A stretch of DNA of 64,000 nucleotides from Hymenopus coronatus (taxonomy: Eukaryota; Arthropoda; Insecta; Mantodea; Hymenopodidae), in assembly GCA_030762935.1 (NCBI GenBank), contig CM060893.1:9840001-9904000 (forward strand). The letters are read 5' to 3'. This document shows, piece by piece, positions 23,566 to 34,397 of the stretch. Made by a program: the position numbers and the translations under genes. Below the pieces are notes generated by a model, which worked only from the letters and a program-made list of their open reading frames with translations, ran no database searches and was not told where the DNA came from. Position 1 is the first letter of the stretch; every line of letters starts with the position of its first letter.

Positions 23566-24411
23566 CTTCTGAACCATTTGAGCTGCAGAAGCCAAGCTGC
23601 TGGTGCTTATCAACTGACCCTGCATCTCTTTGTATTTCTCCAGTTGTTGATAATTCTTTTCTAGATCAGATTCCATTTTAAGATACTTTGTCTGCAGTTT
23701 TTTATAATGCATCTCTTCTTCAGAACATTTTATTGTAACCTCTGTTAACTTTTGATGAAATCTACTGATTTCTTCCTGATATTTACTGCTTTCATCAGCC
23801 AACTTTTGCTGCTGTTTGCTGATTTCTTCATGATGTTTGCTGCTTTTATCAATCAACTTTTGCTGAAGTTCACTGATTTCTTCCTGATGTTTGCTACCTT
23901 CATCAGTCAACTTTTGCTGAAGTCTGCTGATTTCTTCCTGATGTTTGCTACTTTCATCTATCAACTTTTGCTGAAGTCTGCTGATTTCTTCCTGATGTTT
24001 GCTACTTTCATCTATCAACTTTTGCTGAAGTTCACTGATTTCTTCCTGATGTTTGCTACCTTCATCAGTCAACTTTTGCTGAAGTCTGCTGATTTCTTCC
24101 TTATGTTTGCTGCTTTCATCTATCAACTTTTGGTGCAGTCTGCAGATTTCTTCCTCTTTGCTACCTTCATCAGTCAAGTTTTGCTGAATTCTGCTGCTTT
24201 TCCCCTGATATTTGTTACCTTCATCACTGACTTTAACTATAACTTCAGTCAACTTTTCATTAAGTCTGTTGATTTCTTCCTGAATTTCTGTATGCTTGTT
24301 GATACATACTTCCTGATGATGCTTTTCACATAACAGCTGGTTTGTATTTACCTTCTCCTCAAGAGCAGCAAGTCTCAGAAGAATGTGGCTTGTATGTGGC
24401 TGAGCAGTCAT
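23566..24411 (-). CDS. Coiled-coil exon with 18-residue tandem repeat (coiled-coil/ankyrin protein)
   Basis: 282 codons from ATG 24411 to a clean donor (CAGAAG then GTATGTAT), phase 0. After an N-terminal helical part (MTAQPHTSHILLRLAALEEK), residues 94-219 are seven near-identical 18-residue units of the type QKLIDESSKHQEEISRLQ, with degenerate units on both sides. The tail (about 238-282) is a further heptad-like helix ending AAQMVQK. The composition, rich in Glu, Lys, Gln and regularly spaced Leu/Ile with no Pro in the array, indicates a long coiled coil. The frame is open upstream to an acceptor CTCTGTTTGCAG (exon could start at 24430), so an earlier exon or 5' UTR exon is likely. The same phase as the ankyrin exon at 8361-8969 supports splicing to it. 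I do not recognise a named orthologue; function is probably scaffolding. Confidence 0.75.
23755..24132. repeat. Coding minisatellite, 54-bp unit, 7 copies
   Basis: Seven in-frame 54-bp units inside the coiled-coil exon. Units alternate between a TDEGS...EL type and an IDESS...RL type so that a three-unit (162-bp) block appears twice. Degenerate units extend to about 24183 and 23701. Confidence 0.85.
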
Positions 24412-26037
24412 ACTGCAGAGCCTTATATATCTGCAAACAGAGAATATTACTTCAATGGGAAAAATGATGACTCTTCAGAAAGCGAGGGAGAAGGGTAGCA
24501 GATGAGAGAGAAAAAGAGGGAGAGATTTTCAAGATCAAACTGCACAGCATGACTTCCTTCAGTAGGAAAGTAAGGCTAGTGGTCTGAATATTACTTGTTC
24601 ATAATTAAAACAACCTTATACTGTGGGCAAAATTTGTTGACACTTCACTCCTATAGAATTACTACTTCTGCTCTAGAGTGTGCCCTGGAGCAAACAGTAG
24701 ATACTAAAACACAATTTAATTCAGAAAACCTTGCCATACTTCATTTTTGGTGATACAAAATGTTAGTCACAGCTGCGAAATAATGAAGCAACTTTTAATT
24801 TAAAAAAAAAATATATATATTGAAAATTGGACATTACCTTCACCCATATCCCTTTATCCGCTATTATTTATTTTCTCTCCTCCACCAAATGAAGTTTATT
24901 TTTCTAGCCAGTTAATGGTAAAAAAAAAACTGCTTATAGAAATTGTTACCTTACACTTTTCCTTGTACATATAAGTTGGATAAGAAGAGTGAAGCACTCC
25001 TCAAATCTTTAAAAATAGGACATTGTACGATAGATTTAAAATTCCATACATGACAACAAATGGTGGATTAAAACTTCAAAAAACAAATGAGTAATACAAA
25101 TAGCATTTCTTTTGTAAAACAAATACATATAGCAAGCAAATGCTTGAAATGATTAACATCATAAATCATGCATTTTTGGTGACTGATACATTTTGTGTGT
25201 ATTTTTCATTTTTAGAAGTTATGAAAACTTCCCCAGGGCAACACCACCTAAAGGGAAAGCTTTGCAAACATTAGCACACAGTGCAATGCAATACGCTTTT
25301 GGTGCTGTGATACAGTAAACACACATGTGATTTATGTACAACCGTAGAAATATTTTCATATAGGTGATTCTAAATTCTATCCCGTTGTTACAAACATAGT
25401 ATCTTCAAAGTGTAGTACACCAAATTGTTAAAGTAATTACACAAACAATTCTAAAGTAAGTGTGGCTGTTTTCCTTTCTTGAACATGTAATCTGAGATCC
25501 AAATGTTTAGGGCTATATATAAGAAGAATTTTGCTCTTACAGGTGGTTCTGGGATATGCAACATAGGTTATAATCCATTTAACATTGGAGATTATAACAT
25601 TAAATATCAAACCATTAAATAAACTATTCGAAAGTGCTCCAATATAACCTCACTTTTCATTGAGTGCATTGATTTATGAAATTTACTTCAGAGAATATTA
25701 TTATAGTTAATTTCTATTTATTTGGATTTCAACAATCTTCAAATGGAGTTTAGTAACATAAACTTGACTCAGAAACAATGAAAAAAGCTTGTTTATACTT
25801 TCAGAAAAGAGATATTACTTGGATTAAGATTGAAGTTTCATTACAACAAAGCTGGTTAGAAGCGCAATCTCTAATTTAAGATACATTAAAATGTATTCTA
25901 CTAGGGTAACTGTTAAAATATTAACATGCATGAAAGAAAAACATGCAACTTCATATGAGAGATATTAAGCTTATTATTTTATATTTCTGCAGTCATGCAT
26001 GACATGGAGATACATCAACAAAATGGATATGGAGTGT
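24412..26037. other. Upstream of the coiled-coil exon; little recognised
   Basis: Contains a purine-rich GAGA-type stretch (24480-24530) and, at 24547-24585, a short piece resembling the middle of SINE A (GACTTCCTTCAGTAGGAAAG). No upstream exon was identified. Confidence 0.4.
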
Positions 26038-26300
26038 TATTTACGGACATTCTTTAACTGCTGTGGTTCTGAGCATTCCATTCTATACTGGATGTGAAAG
26101 ACCACTTAATTTTGCTCAGAGACCTCTTTATCAGACTTGAGGTTCTTTTACATGATGCAGGACCAACAGCTTTATTTCCCTCCCAAAGGAAACTATGCTT
26201 AAGATTTTTAAGCCCAAGAAAATGCATTGCTTTTGCTGGGTTTGAACCTACCACTTTTACATAAGAAATTAGCATGGTAAACAGTACACCATGGATGGCA
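26038..26300 (-). repeat. SINE family A, minus
   Basis: Minus strand: head CCATCCATGGTGTACTGTTTACC and B box GGTTCAAACCC, then the usual body to the ACATTC...TAAATAAC end. It is diverged from the consensus at the A box. No clear target-site duplication. Confidence 0.8.
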
Positions 26301-26870
26301 ACATGGAGGCACAAAGAATACAATAGCGGAATATGCAATTAATAAACTTAGGAATTATTGCATATTATTGTAGAATAGTCACACATAATAGAATAATTCT
26401 GCTTTACTGGAGTGTTATGCTTTCTTAGTACATTACAATATCATTAAAATAAGCCATCATAAACGACAGTACTGCACTAGGAATTTAAACTTCTGCACAT
26501 ATCTCTTTAGATTCTAGTAATTAAAAACTGAAAGTACTTTAAAAGTACATTAATATAATAAAACATTAACTTTCAAGTACAATGCCAGTTTGACTGATCT
26601 GCTATAAAAGCCCAAAGCCCAACAATTTTCCAGCCAATGGTCTTCACATTCTTCAAAAGTCGTAGCATTAATACATGTATTAGTATCACCAGAAGCTAAT
26701 GACATCTCTCCTGATACATAATGTTTCCTCATTAAGTTTTTAACTTTAGCCCACACTAATTCAATACTATGATGATTGGGGTTTAAGGGAGTTCAACTGC
26801 TTGGTCATAAATACCCTTAGAAAAAAAATCTTGCCAATAGCCACAGATAAAAACAAAAATAAAAAGGAGA
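26301..26870. other. AT-rich sequence, no gene seen
   Basis: No domain, exon or repeat recognised. A 68-codon minus frame (26550-26756) has no support. Confidence 0.45.
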
Positions 26871-26872
26871 TA

Positions 26873-28198
26873 AAAGTGTTGATCAAATATGAACAAGTCC
26901 TTTGTTTTGTTTTTTTTTGTAGTGTTTAACCATCAGTTTTACTATTTGTGGCACCGGAGGGAAGCCTTTGGTTCTCTAGTTCTGTAGTTTATTACAAGTA
27001 GGTCCGTTCTACATTTTCCTCACTTTTCTACATAGCTCCCTATTCTATCTACTTCGGGCATGGCAATTTTCCCAGTTTCAAAGAAAGTAGCCGGGCATGA
27101 CCAAAGCCATTGGCGCACAAACTGTTGCACCTCCACATTGGTTGTGAAGTGCTGTCCACAAAGAGCACCCTTCACTATACAAAACATGTGAAAGTCACAT
27201 TGCAACAAGGCTGGATGTGGCAGGAAGTCTAGTGCATTTCAGTGCATGTTTGTTGTTAATCTTGTGGTGTGTGGATGGTCATTGTCATGAAGGAGCAGTG
27301 CAGATCTGATTAGAATGCCATTCCGTTTTGACCTATAGACAGGCGAACCTGCTGAAAAACATTGTAATAGTAGGCCACATTAATGGTCTTATAAGTATGT
27401 CCCTAGAGGAAATCAACTAGCCCCTGTAGTCCCAGAAGACCATGACCAAGACCTTGCTTGCAGACAACTGTGTCTTGGCTTTCACCTGTGGCCCCTCGCT
27501 ATGCCTCTGCCGCTCCATACTGGCCCTCTTTGACTGGGGAGTGTAATGGTGGACCCAGGTCTCCTCACACATGAAGATTCATCTCAAAAAGGCATCACCT
27601 TCCACTTCATGCCTTGTCAGAAGCTCACAATAAATTGCAAGTCCTGCAGCCTTCTGCTTTTCATTCAGCAGCTTTGGGACACAATGTGTGGCCACCTTTC
27701 GGTGTCCCAGGTTCTTCCAGAGGATTATCAGAACACTCCCATAGCTGATCTCAAGTTCCTGTGGCTGATTTAAAGCACTATGATTCGCCTATTAGCTTCA
27801 CTAAACTGTTGAACAGCTGCAATGTTCGGCACTGTGATACTGGTGCATTGGAGGTATAGATGTGGCATGTTTTCCACTTTCTCATGTCTATACTTGAACA
27901 TGTTACACCAGTATTTCACCTGGGCCCAAGAGAGTTCTGTCTCCAAACTGTGCATGTTGAATTTCAGCAGCATAACATTTTCTCGGACAAGAAATTTGAT
28001 CACAATGTATTCTGTAACACCTGGGTGTACCTCGTGCTCACTCATGGCACCAGCAACTGATTACAGCATGGACGACCCTTGCCACAGTCTTCCACCCTTC
28101 ACACAGTCCCCTCTTGCATGCGCAGTCAGTCTTGAAACACATGCGCACCACACAGGCGCCAAAATAAAAAAGGTGTATTCATATTTGGTCCACCGTTG
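26873..28198 (-). mobile_element. mariner transposon with both ends, dead transposase
   Basis: The ends are inverted repeats: AAAGTGTTGATCAAATATGAA from 26873 and, on minus from 28198, CAACGGTGGACCAAATATGAA. TA dinucleotides sit directly outside (26871-26872, 28199-28200). Length 1326 bp is normal for mariner. The transposase starts at 28045 (MSEHEVHPGVTEYIVIKFLV) with a helix-turn-helix region to about 27775. Frameshifts follow, then LLHDNDHPHTTRLTTN (second catalytic Asp, about 27270) and the end FETGKIA...GSYVEK near 27020. Several stops break it. A SINE B fragment sits in its 3' UTR. Confidence 0.9.
26915..26962 (-). repeat. SINE family B, 3'-terminal fragment
   Basis: About 48 bp (CCGGTGCCACAAATAGTAAAAC then GGTTAAACACTAC on minus) inserted in the mariner 3' UTR, another extreme 5' truncation. 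Confidence 0.6.
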
Positions 28199-28569
28199 TA
28201 TAAAATAAGTATTAAATAAAAGAAACTATGCATTGATGAAACTAATGATAGATGAATCTATAAAACTATCCCAAGCAATGGGGTCAAAATGGGGATAAAA
28301 TAGCTAAAACCAAGTCATTTAAAGATGACATACAATTAAAATTAAAAAGAAATTAATACATTAAAAAAAACAAAAAAAACATACCCATCACTCCATTATA
28401 ATCCATCAGATAAATAAAACAAACTAAATACTTATGGTAAAAGTAATGTAGAATAAAACATTAAAAGCTGTTTTGAGTAGCGATCCACAGGAAACCTAAA
28501 CATTCTGAAAATTACATAAAAACAATAGTTTTAACCCGGTCTCACACAAACATGTCGTCCTAAACAGTT

Positions 28570-29232
28570 TGTCATAAATTGGTGTATACTCCATTAACAG
28601 ATGGTGAATACAAACAGGAATATTGGCATATAGTCAACACAACTATATTGGTTGGTCGCACCAAACCAATCATTGATAAAAAAATAACAAAATTCATAAC
28701 ACAAAAGCACATCAAAGATACTACTGAACTCATCCAACAGAAAACACATTTGGTTGGCTCCACAAAATATACACAGCATACAAAAATAGCTCAACAATTT
28801 AAAGGGTCCTCTACCTCAGAACAAACAGGCAGGAATTTATCAAATAAATTGCACTGACTGTAAAGAAAATCTATATAGGAAAAACAACAAGAAATTTAGA
28901 AATCAGATTGAATGAATACATGAGACACATCCAATAGTCAGATATATCTGCAGCTTCACACCACGTTTGGACCATCAATCACAACATCAAACCAAACATT
29001 ACATTACTTAAATGTACAAAACATACAGCAGAATTGGATACCTGACAAACGATATTCATTATAAAACATAAACATCAACTGATAAATTTTGAATTGCCAC
29101 CACCAAGTCAACTTTGGAAGTATGTCACTCCACCACCAGAGGTCAATACAAACCACCACCACACTACAGATGCCAACACCAACATACAGTCAGACTCCTC
29201 TGAGGATAAGCGCAGCCACTCTTGTAACTGAT
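28570..29232 (+). mobile_element. Penelope-like element 3' part (GIY-YIG region)
   Basis: Plus strand near 28833 reads GIYQINCTDCKENLY. A short frameshift interrupts the YIG motif, and IGKTTRNLEIRLNEYMRHIQ follows: the GIY-YIG endonuclease core of PLEs with its CxxC-like insert. A long degraded C-terminal part runs to about 29180, and a hammerhead-like motif closes it. The open frame upstream (28579-28857) may be the RT-endonuclease linker. The RT itself is absent: 5'-truncated, inactive. Confidence 0.65.
29200..29230 (+). ncRNA. Hammerhead-like motif, degenerate, at PLE end
   Basis: CTGAGGA (29200-29206) fits the hammerhead box CUGANGA. One T follows, then a weak stem (AAG...CTT) and GTAAC where the second box should be GAAAC. 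It follows the GIY-YIG region directly. PLEs are known to carry hammerhead ribozymes in their terminal repeats. The base change and weak stem suggest it no longer cleaves. Confidence 0.4.
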
Positions 29233-29234
29233 CA

Positions 29235-30645
29235 AGTACAAACAGTGTGATGTTTGTGTTTCAACGCCAACTCTTACTTTTATGTTAAAATTAAAAACTC
29301 TGCCTACTACTAAGTTATCATCTCCCAAAAACCTCTGCAAGATAGGTTGGCTTTGCAGGTTGATCGAATGTGTGCTAGAGGAATATACTCTAGCAAACCA
29401 TGATGGTTGGACAAAGCTTAGCAACAGAGTGAAGAACTAGCAGGTGCCTTCTTAAGAAATCGATAACTATGTGTAAAAACGCAGTAGCCAATGTGCAACC
29501 ATGCCAATATCACCTCCTCTCGATGAGAAATTCATTGGAAGCTACCAGTTTATAGGGAACTCCTCCCCTTCTGTAAGCTGTTTCTGCAGATGTTACTAAG
29601 GAATTGCAGTACTGGGTTCCATAATTGCTGCCTGCTACCGAATCTGCCAGTTCATTCCCTGTCAAGCTGTGACCACGAACCCAGCTGCATTACACATTTA
29701 TGCACTTAATGTGCAACATGCAGAGTGTATCCAGATTAACTGTATAATAGGTTGGTAGTTGTACAGCTCACGAATGCTTTGAAATCACTACGGGAATCAC
29801 CCAAATTTTGACAATGAACATAGAGAATGGTTCAGCATATGGCACAGAACTCTGCAATACAAATAGACATGCTATAATGGAAACTGAAAGTTTATTGGCC
29901 AGTTCTAGCAACAAAGGCACATATAACACTGTCAGAATATATACAAATGTGGTCATTGTAATGAGATAAAAATTCTAAAAATTAGGTGTGGACACTAAAC
30001 ATAGACATCATAGATGGCCCGCATGATATTATTCTCATATCTATGTGGGATGCAGCAATTACCCAAAATGGACGCACCTTCTACTTCTTGGGTAACATGC
30101 AAAGGATTTCAACACAGTGCTTCCAAAGAGGCTCAAAATCTATAGACCTTGGCTTATGTGAGAGGTTTCTATAGCATTTAGTTTGGTATGGAAAAAGGGA
30201 GTAAACGCTGGATGGGCAGACATGCAATTAAGCCCAATGCCATAATATGCAAACATTGCAGATGGGATTTTGCCAATTTAGAATAAAGGCTCATAACTGG
30301 ACTGACTAGAAAAGTCCCAGCAGCCACATGCATGCCCTGATTATGGATACTGTCTAATCTTCTCAGCACAGATGGTCATGCTGAAGAATAAATAATGCAT
30401 CCATAACTTAACTTAGATTGCATCACTGCACAATAAAGATGCAGCAACATTGTCCAATCTGCTTCTCAAGAATTACTATGTATACATCATCCATAAGATT
30501 TAGGGAATGGTCACATTGCACTTTCAGCTGCACTATATGGTGTGCACTATATACTAATGAATATCAATCCAAGGAATCTCATCTCCAGAATACAGCTTCA
30601 TCACTCAACTGAAGTCTTGATGTATGGTATAGTACACGTCAATTC
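29235..30645 (-). mobile_element. RNase H-bearing LINE, 5'-truncated second copy
   Basis: The minus strand repeats the 3' part of the LINE at 9357-15226: RLDSIHNQGMHVAAGTFLVS (end of RT, near 30350), RNase H traces, then CVFTH-like and IPLAHIRS-like pieces near 29350-29480 corresponding to IFTHL and LAHIRSLADL. Many stops. It meets the 3' end of the PLE at 29232 tail to tail. Confidence 0.7.
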
Positions 30646-32899
30646 TATATTAGCAATCTACCGAAACCCAACTCCTCCTATATGAGCATGTAACATCACT
30701 AACAATAGGTCCTGGTCTGGACATATTTAAGGGTACAATCTTGAGGCCAGCAGCTAGTGCAGATGTAGATCCCTTTTGGATGATCATCACCAGGTATAGC
30801 GGAGGCAGGTCCACAGCATAAAAACAAACGCGAGATCTGCGAGTAGTCCCACCTGAATTATCACAAGTAGCGGGTTTTCCTTTTAGCGAGATTTTCATAG
30901 TTGGGCAAAATTGATAAACGCTATTTTTTGCGTCCTTAGCATACTTTGGAATAATGGTACTACGTTTCCATTTATAGGCGAGGTCGTATAGAAGGGCAGA
31001 AGAGCAGGCGAGGAATATTAGTTCGTCGGAGCCGCTTCTTTTGCATCATAGATTCCTTGGTCCTTAGTATTACGCTTTATATAATTACCAGAATACTTAA
31101 GTATTTTTAAAATAAAAAAAGGATAAGTCAGGTTATATGGGTTAAAGGCTGCCGAAGTGACTCAAATACAACGGTAATTTAATCATTATTACATGTTCTT
31201 AATACATGACAAGTTCAAATCCGGGACGAGTATAGGCGAGTTGAGGGTTAAAAATGTATGCCATTTTGAAAATGCAGGAGAGCATGGCCACAGAAAGCAT
31301 ATACTAATACTAAAATATACTCTATTGTGTAGGTTACCTTATACAATATTTTAATTCGTGTCCTTAACAAATATCGACCGCAGAACGTAGATAACATAAA
31401 ATGCAACAGACCACTAACTACTCTTTGTTTTCTCACACCGTAGATTATAAAAATGTAATTGCATCACAGAATAAAACCCACAAATCCAGAGATGCAAAAG
31501 CCGCTTTGCCGTCGTGTAATGCATAATCTATGCACAAATGCACTTCATAAGACACAAAACAAAAACTGAAATGTGTTCGTGTTCGCAAGTTAGTATACCC
31601 AGTGGTGCCAACCGTGAAATGGGATTTCTTACTTATAAATTTATTCAAAACCAAAATTAAATTATATATGAGGAGGAATTAATCAAACCGTATAGGTAAT
31701 GTTAGCAAATGAGGGTCTATTTGCTGCGTAACATTCGGGAGGCAACTTTTGCATCAGAACATTGCTGAAACGCATAATTATCTGCAAAATGGATATGTAG
31801 AGTTGGTAGAAAAGACCCATAGGTTTGTCTGTGGCTACTGGCTGATATTACCCTAATGAAGAAGTGGTTAAGAGGTCTTGAGAAACAAAGTTTCAATATA
31901 TTTATGTGACTAAGAAAGTTTAAACTTTAAAAGCATTGTGTTAGTACTCTGCCATTATTATAAGTAATAGCATTCGATAGCGTTTTGCTTTAGCGCTCGT
32001 TGACTAAGCTGGTGTAAACCAAGTTAAGAGATACCCTAATGACGTTTTGGGAGAAAATGTTAGCTTCGGTAAGAAATAAAGAACACTTAAACGTTTTACG
32101 GTAAATATGTGCGATGGCTATTAATTCTGGTGAGCATTAAATAAAGTATCAACTTCAGAGGATTATAGACGACGTTATTAAGGGCATGCTCTTTATAGGG
32201 GGACATACAAGTAAAGTGCGCATAAACTTGATTGTATAACATGTTTATGCGCAGATTGTGTGCAAAAAAAGAGCAATTAAAAACAATAACGGGGAACTAA
32301 ACATAAGTATGTTTAGCATACAATTAACTACAATAAATGCCCACGAAATGGTTGGGATTAAGGATATGTGGAATTTCGTAAGAAATATCGGAAATTACTA
32401 CTTATCAAAGTTTGGGATGGTGGAATATTCTAAAAATGTTGGTAAAATTGCATTTTTGAAAGATACTGAACCTAAAAACCAAGTTCAGTATGTATTTGAG
32501 TCTTTGTTTTTGAGGTTTCTGTTTTCTCTCTTCTCTTGCTCTCTCTCTCTCTCTTTCTCACACACACAGAGCGAGAGTAAGAGAGTAACAGCGAGAGAGG
32601 AAGAGGTTATATTCAGTGAATACCTTGTTTTGAAGTTGATCCTTCATTTAGTGCCAGAATTAATAACATTGCCATGCAGAATCACCCATTTCATGCTAAA
32701 GCAAGTTTTGCTACATGTTTATCTGTTTGTAAATAAAATAATGAGATACTCAGCAAAACTCCATAGCGATCTGCTCGGAGTTGCTATATGCATAACAGAT
32801 ACCTGTCTGCAGTAATATTTTACTACATACATAACATTGCAATCTGTAGATCCTATTATGAGCTAAGACTCAAAGCCCAAACTCTAGGATGTAGATCAT
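30646..32899. other. Sequence without a supported gene
   Basis: 30650-31080 is somewhat richer in GC and CpG than its surroundings. Near 31212 GTTCAAATCCGGG resembles a Pol III B box, but no A box was found. The 185-codon plus frame at 32258-32815 spans a microsatellite and shows no domain. Confidence 0.4.
32521..32602. repeat. Microsatellite (CT)n-(CA)n-(GA)n
   Basis: Pyrimidine stretch with 9 or so CT units, a short CACACACA run, then purine GAGAG stretches; the flanking arms are partly self-complementary. Confidence 0.85.
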
Positions 32900-34395
32900 G
32901 TCAACAATTACATTTATTCATATTTATTAATACATTTATTTACAAATAATGACTCTGACAATGAATTTTCAGAGGTGTCAGTTTTGTATAATTTTCAATT
33001 ATATGTCTGTTTCCAAAAGTCTACCCATACACTTGCATTAGAATATTCATGTTTATTATATTTACAATGTTACATTATTACCAGTATTTTTTGATTGAAT
33101 GAAATCCTCCTCTGTATAAAAGATGTGAGTAATAAGGTATCTTTTTAATTCTGATCTAAACTTGTTTTTGTTCGTTTGCATTTCTTTTATAGAAGAGGGA
33201 AATGAATTAAACAAAACTATTCCTTTGTAGTAAACCCCTTTTTGGAATAACTGCAAATTATTTGTTGGTCTATGCAAGTCCTGCCTAGGTCTGGTCTATT
33301 TGTTATGAATATCTGTATTTTTTGTAAACTTTTCTAGGTTATTTATTACAAATGACAATATGACGAGTATATTCACAGGCTAATGATAAAATTCCAAACA
33401 TTTTTAAGAGTGGCTTGCAGTGAGTTGATCGTCTTTCCCCTGCCATTATTCTTATTACCTTTTTTTGCATAATGAATACTTTTTTTTAGCATTTACTGAA
33501 TTTCCCCAAAATATTATTCCATAGGTCATCAATGAAAGAAAATATGCATAATAAGCTGTTTTTAGTATGCTCTTATTTATAAGCTGATTTAAAGATCGGA
33601 TTGCAAAACATGCAGAGCTCAGTTTGGGTAAGATATAATCAATATGGTGTTTCCAATTCATGTTACGATCAATCATAAGACCTAGGAATTTTGTATTACA
33701 GGCTTCTGCAATCTGGTTATTTTAATATTTTATCCTTACGTCTGCCATGTTTTTATGCTTTGTGCAAAAATGAAAGTAGTTGGTTTTTTCAAAGTTTATG
33801 TGCATTTTATTACTTTCAAACCAATCATTTAGTGCTTTAAACATTTTATTAGACAAATCTGGGAACTGACTACATTGTGTTCTTTAATTATAATACTTGT
33901 GTCATCCGCAAAAAGAACTGGATAGGCACTGTTGTTTATTACTGCAGGTAGATCATTTATATAAACTAAAAGTAATAAGGGACCCAGAATAGATCCTTAT
34001 GGGACACCATGTTTTATTTCACACCATTCAGAATATGCATTGCTGTTATTTGAAGTATATATATGACTTAAAGTTTTGCAAATAATGTCAGCACATATCT
34101 TTAGCGTTTTCCTGCTTATTTCATCGTATCCCAATGAATTCTTGCTTTTCAGGGATTGTATTACTTTTCTTTATTTCAGTTGCACTTGTGGGTACTATCT
34201 CTAAGGATGTAAAATTTTCCATACAGGATTCCTGAAGGTACGAATTTGGAGTTCTCTTAGGCTATTTCTTTGCCAGTAAATTTTCTGCCACCTGACTGAA
34301 ATATTTATTAAATGCATTTGCTATCTGCTGGGGATCATTTATGGTCACTTGGTTTGCTTTAATACCTTTTATATCATTTTTCGAGTGGCATTTAC
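32900..34395 (-). mobile_element. LINE relic (CR1/Jockey-type RT and 3' end)
   Basis: Minus strand reads, in order: VTINDPQQIANAFNKYFSQV (about 34350), KHGVP then a stop in place of Gln then GSILGPLLLLVYINDLP (34010-33950), FADDTSIIIK (about 33905-33920, the catalytic Asp pair), NMNWKHHIDYILPKLSSA and ILKTAYYAYFLSLMTYGIIF (33670-33520), and the typical C-terminal GVYYKGIVLFNSFPSSIK (33240-33180). RT fingers between the first and second blocks are deleted. The 3' tail is AATAAATG-like. Adjacent to a PLE running the other way at 34398. Confidence 0.8.
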
Positions 34396-34397
34396 CA

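Noticed and set aside
23752..24333. 193-codon plus-strand frame opposite the coiled-coil repeat
   Set aside because: Antisense of the 54-bp tandem repeat; its length comes from the repeat being a multiple of three. The minus frame has start, splice donor and coiled-coil composition.
31205..31225. GTTCAAATCCGGG as part of a tRNA
   Set aside because: Only a B-box-like string; no A box or foldable arms nearby.
32258..32815. 185-codon plus-strand frame
   Set aside because: Runs through a CT/CA/GA microsatellite, has no domain, no splice context and biased low-complexity residues.
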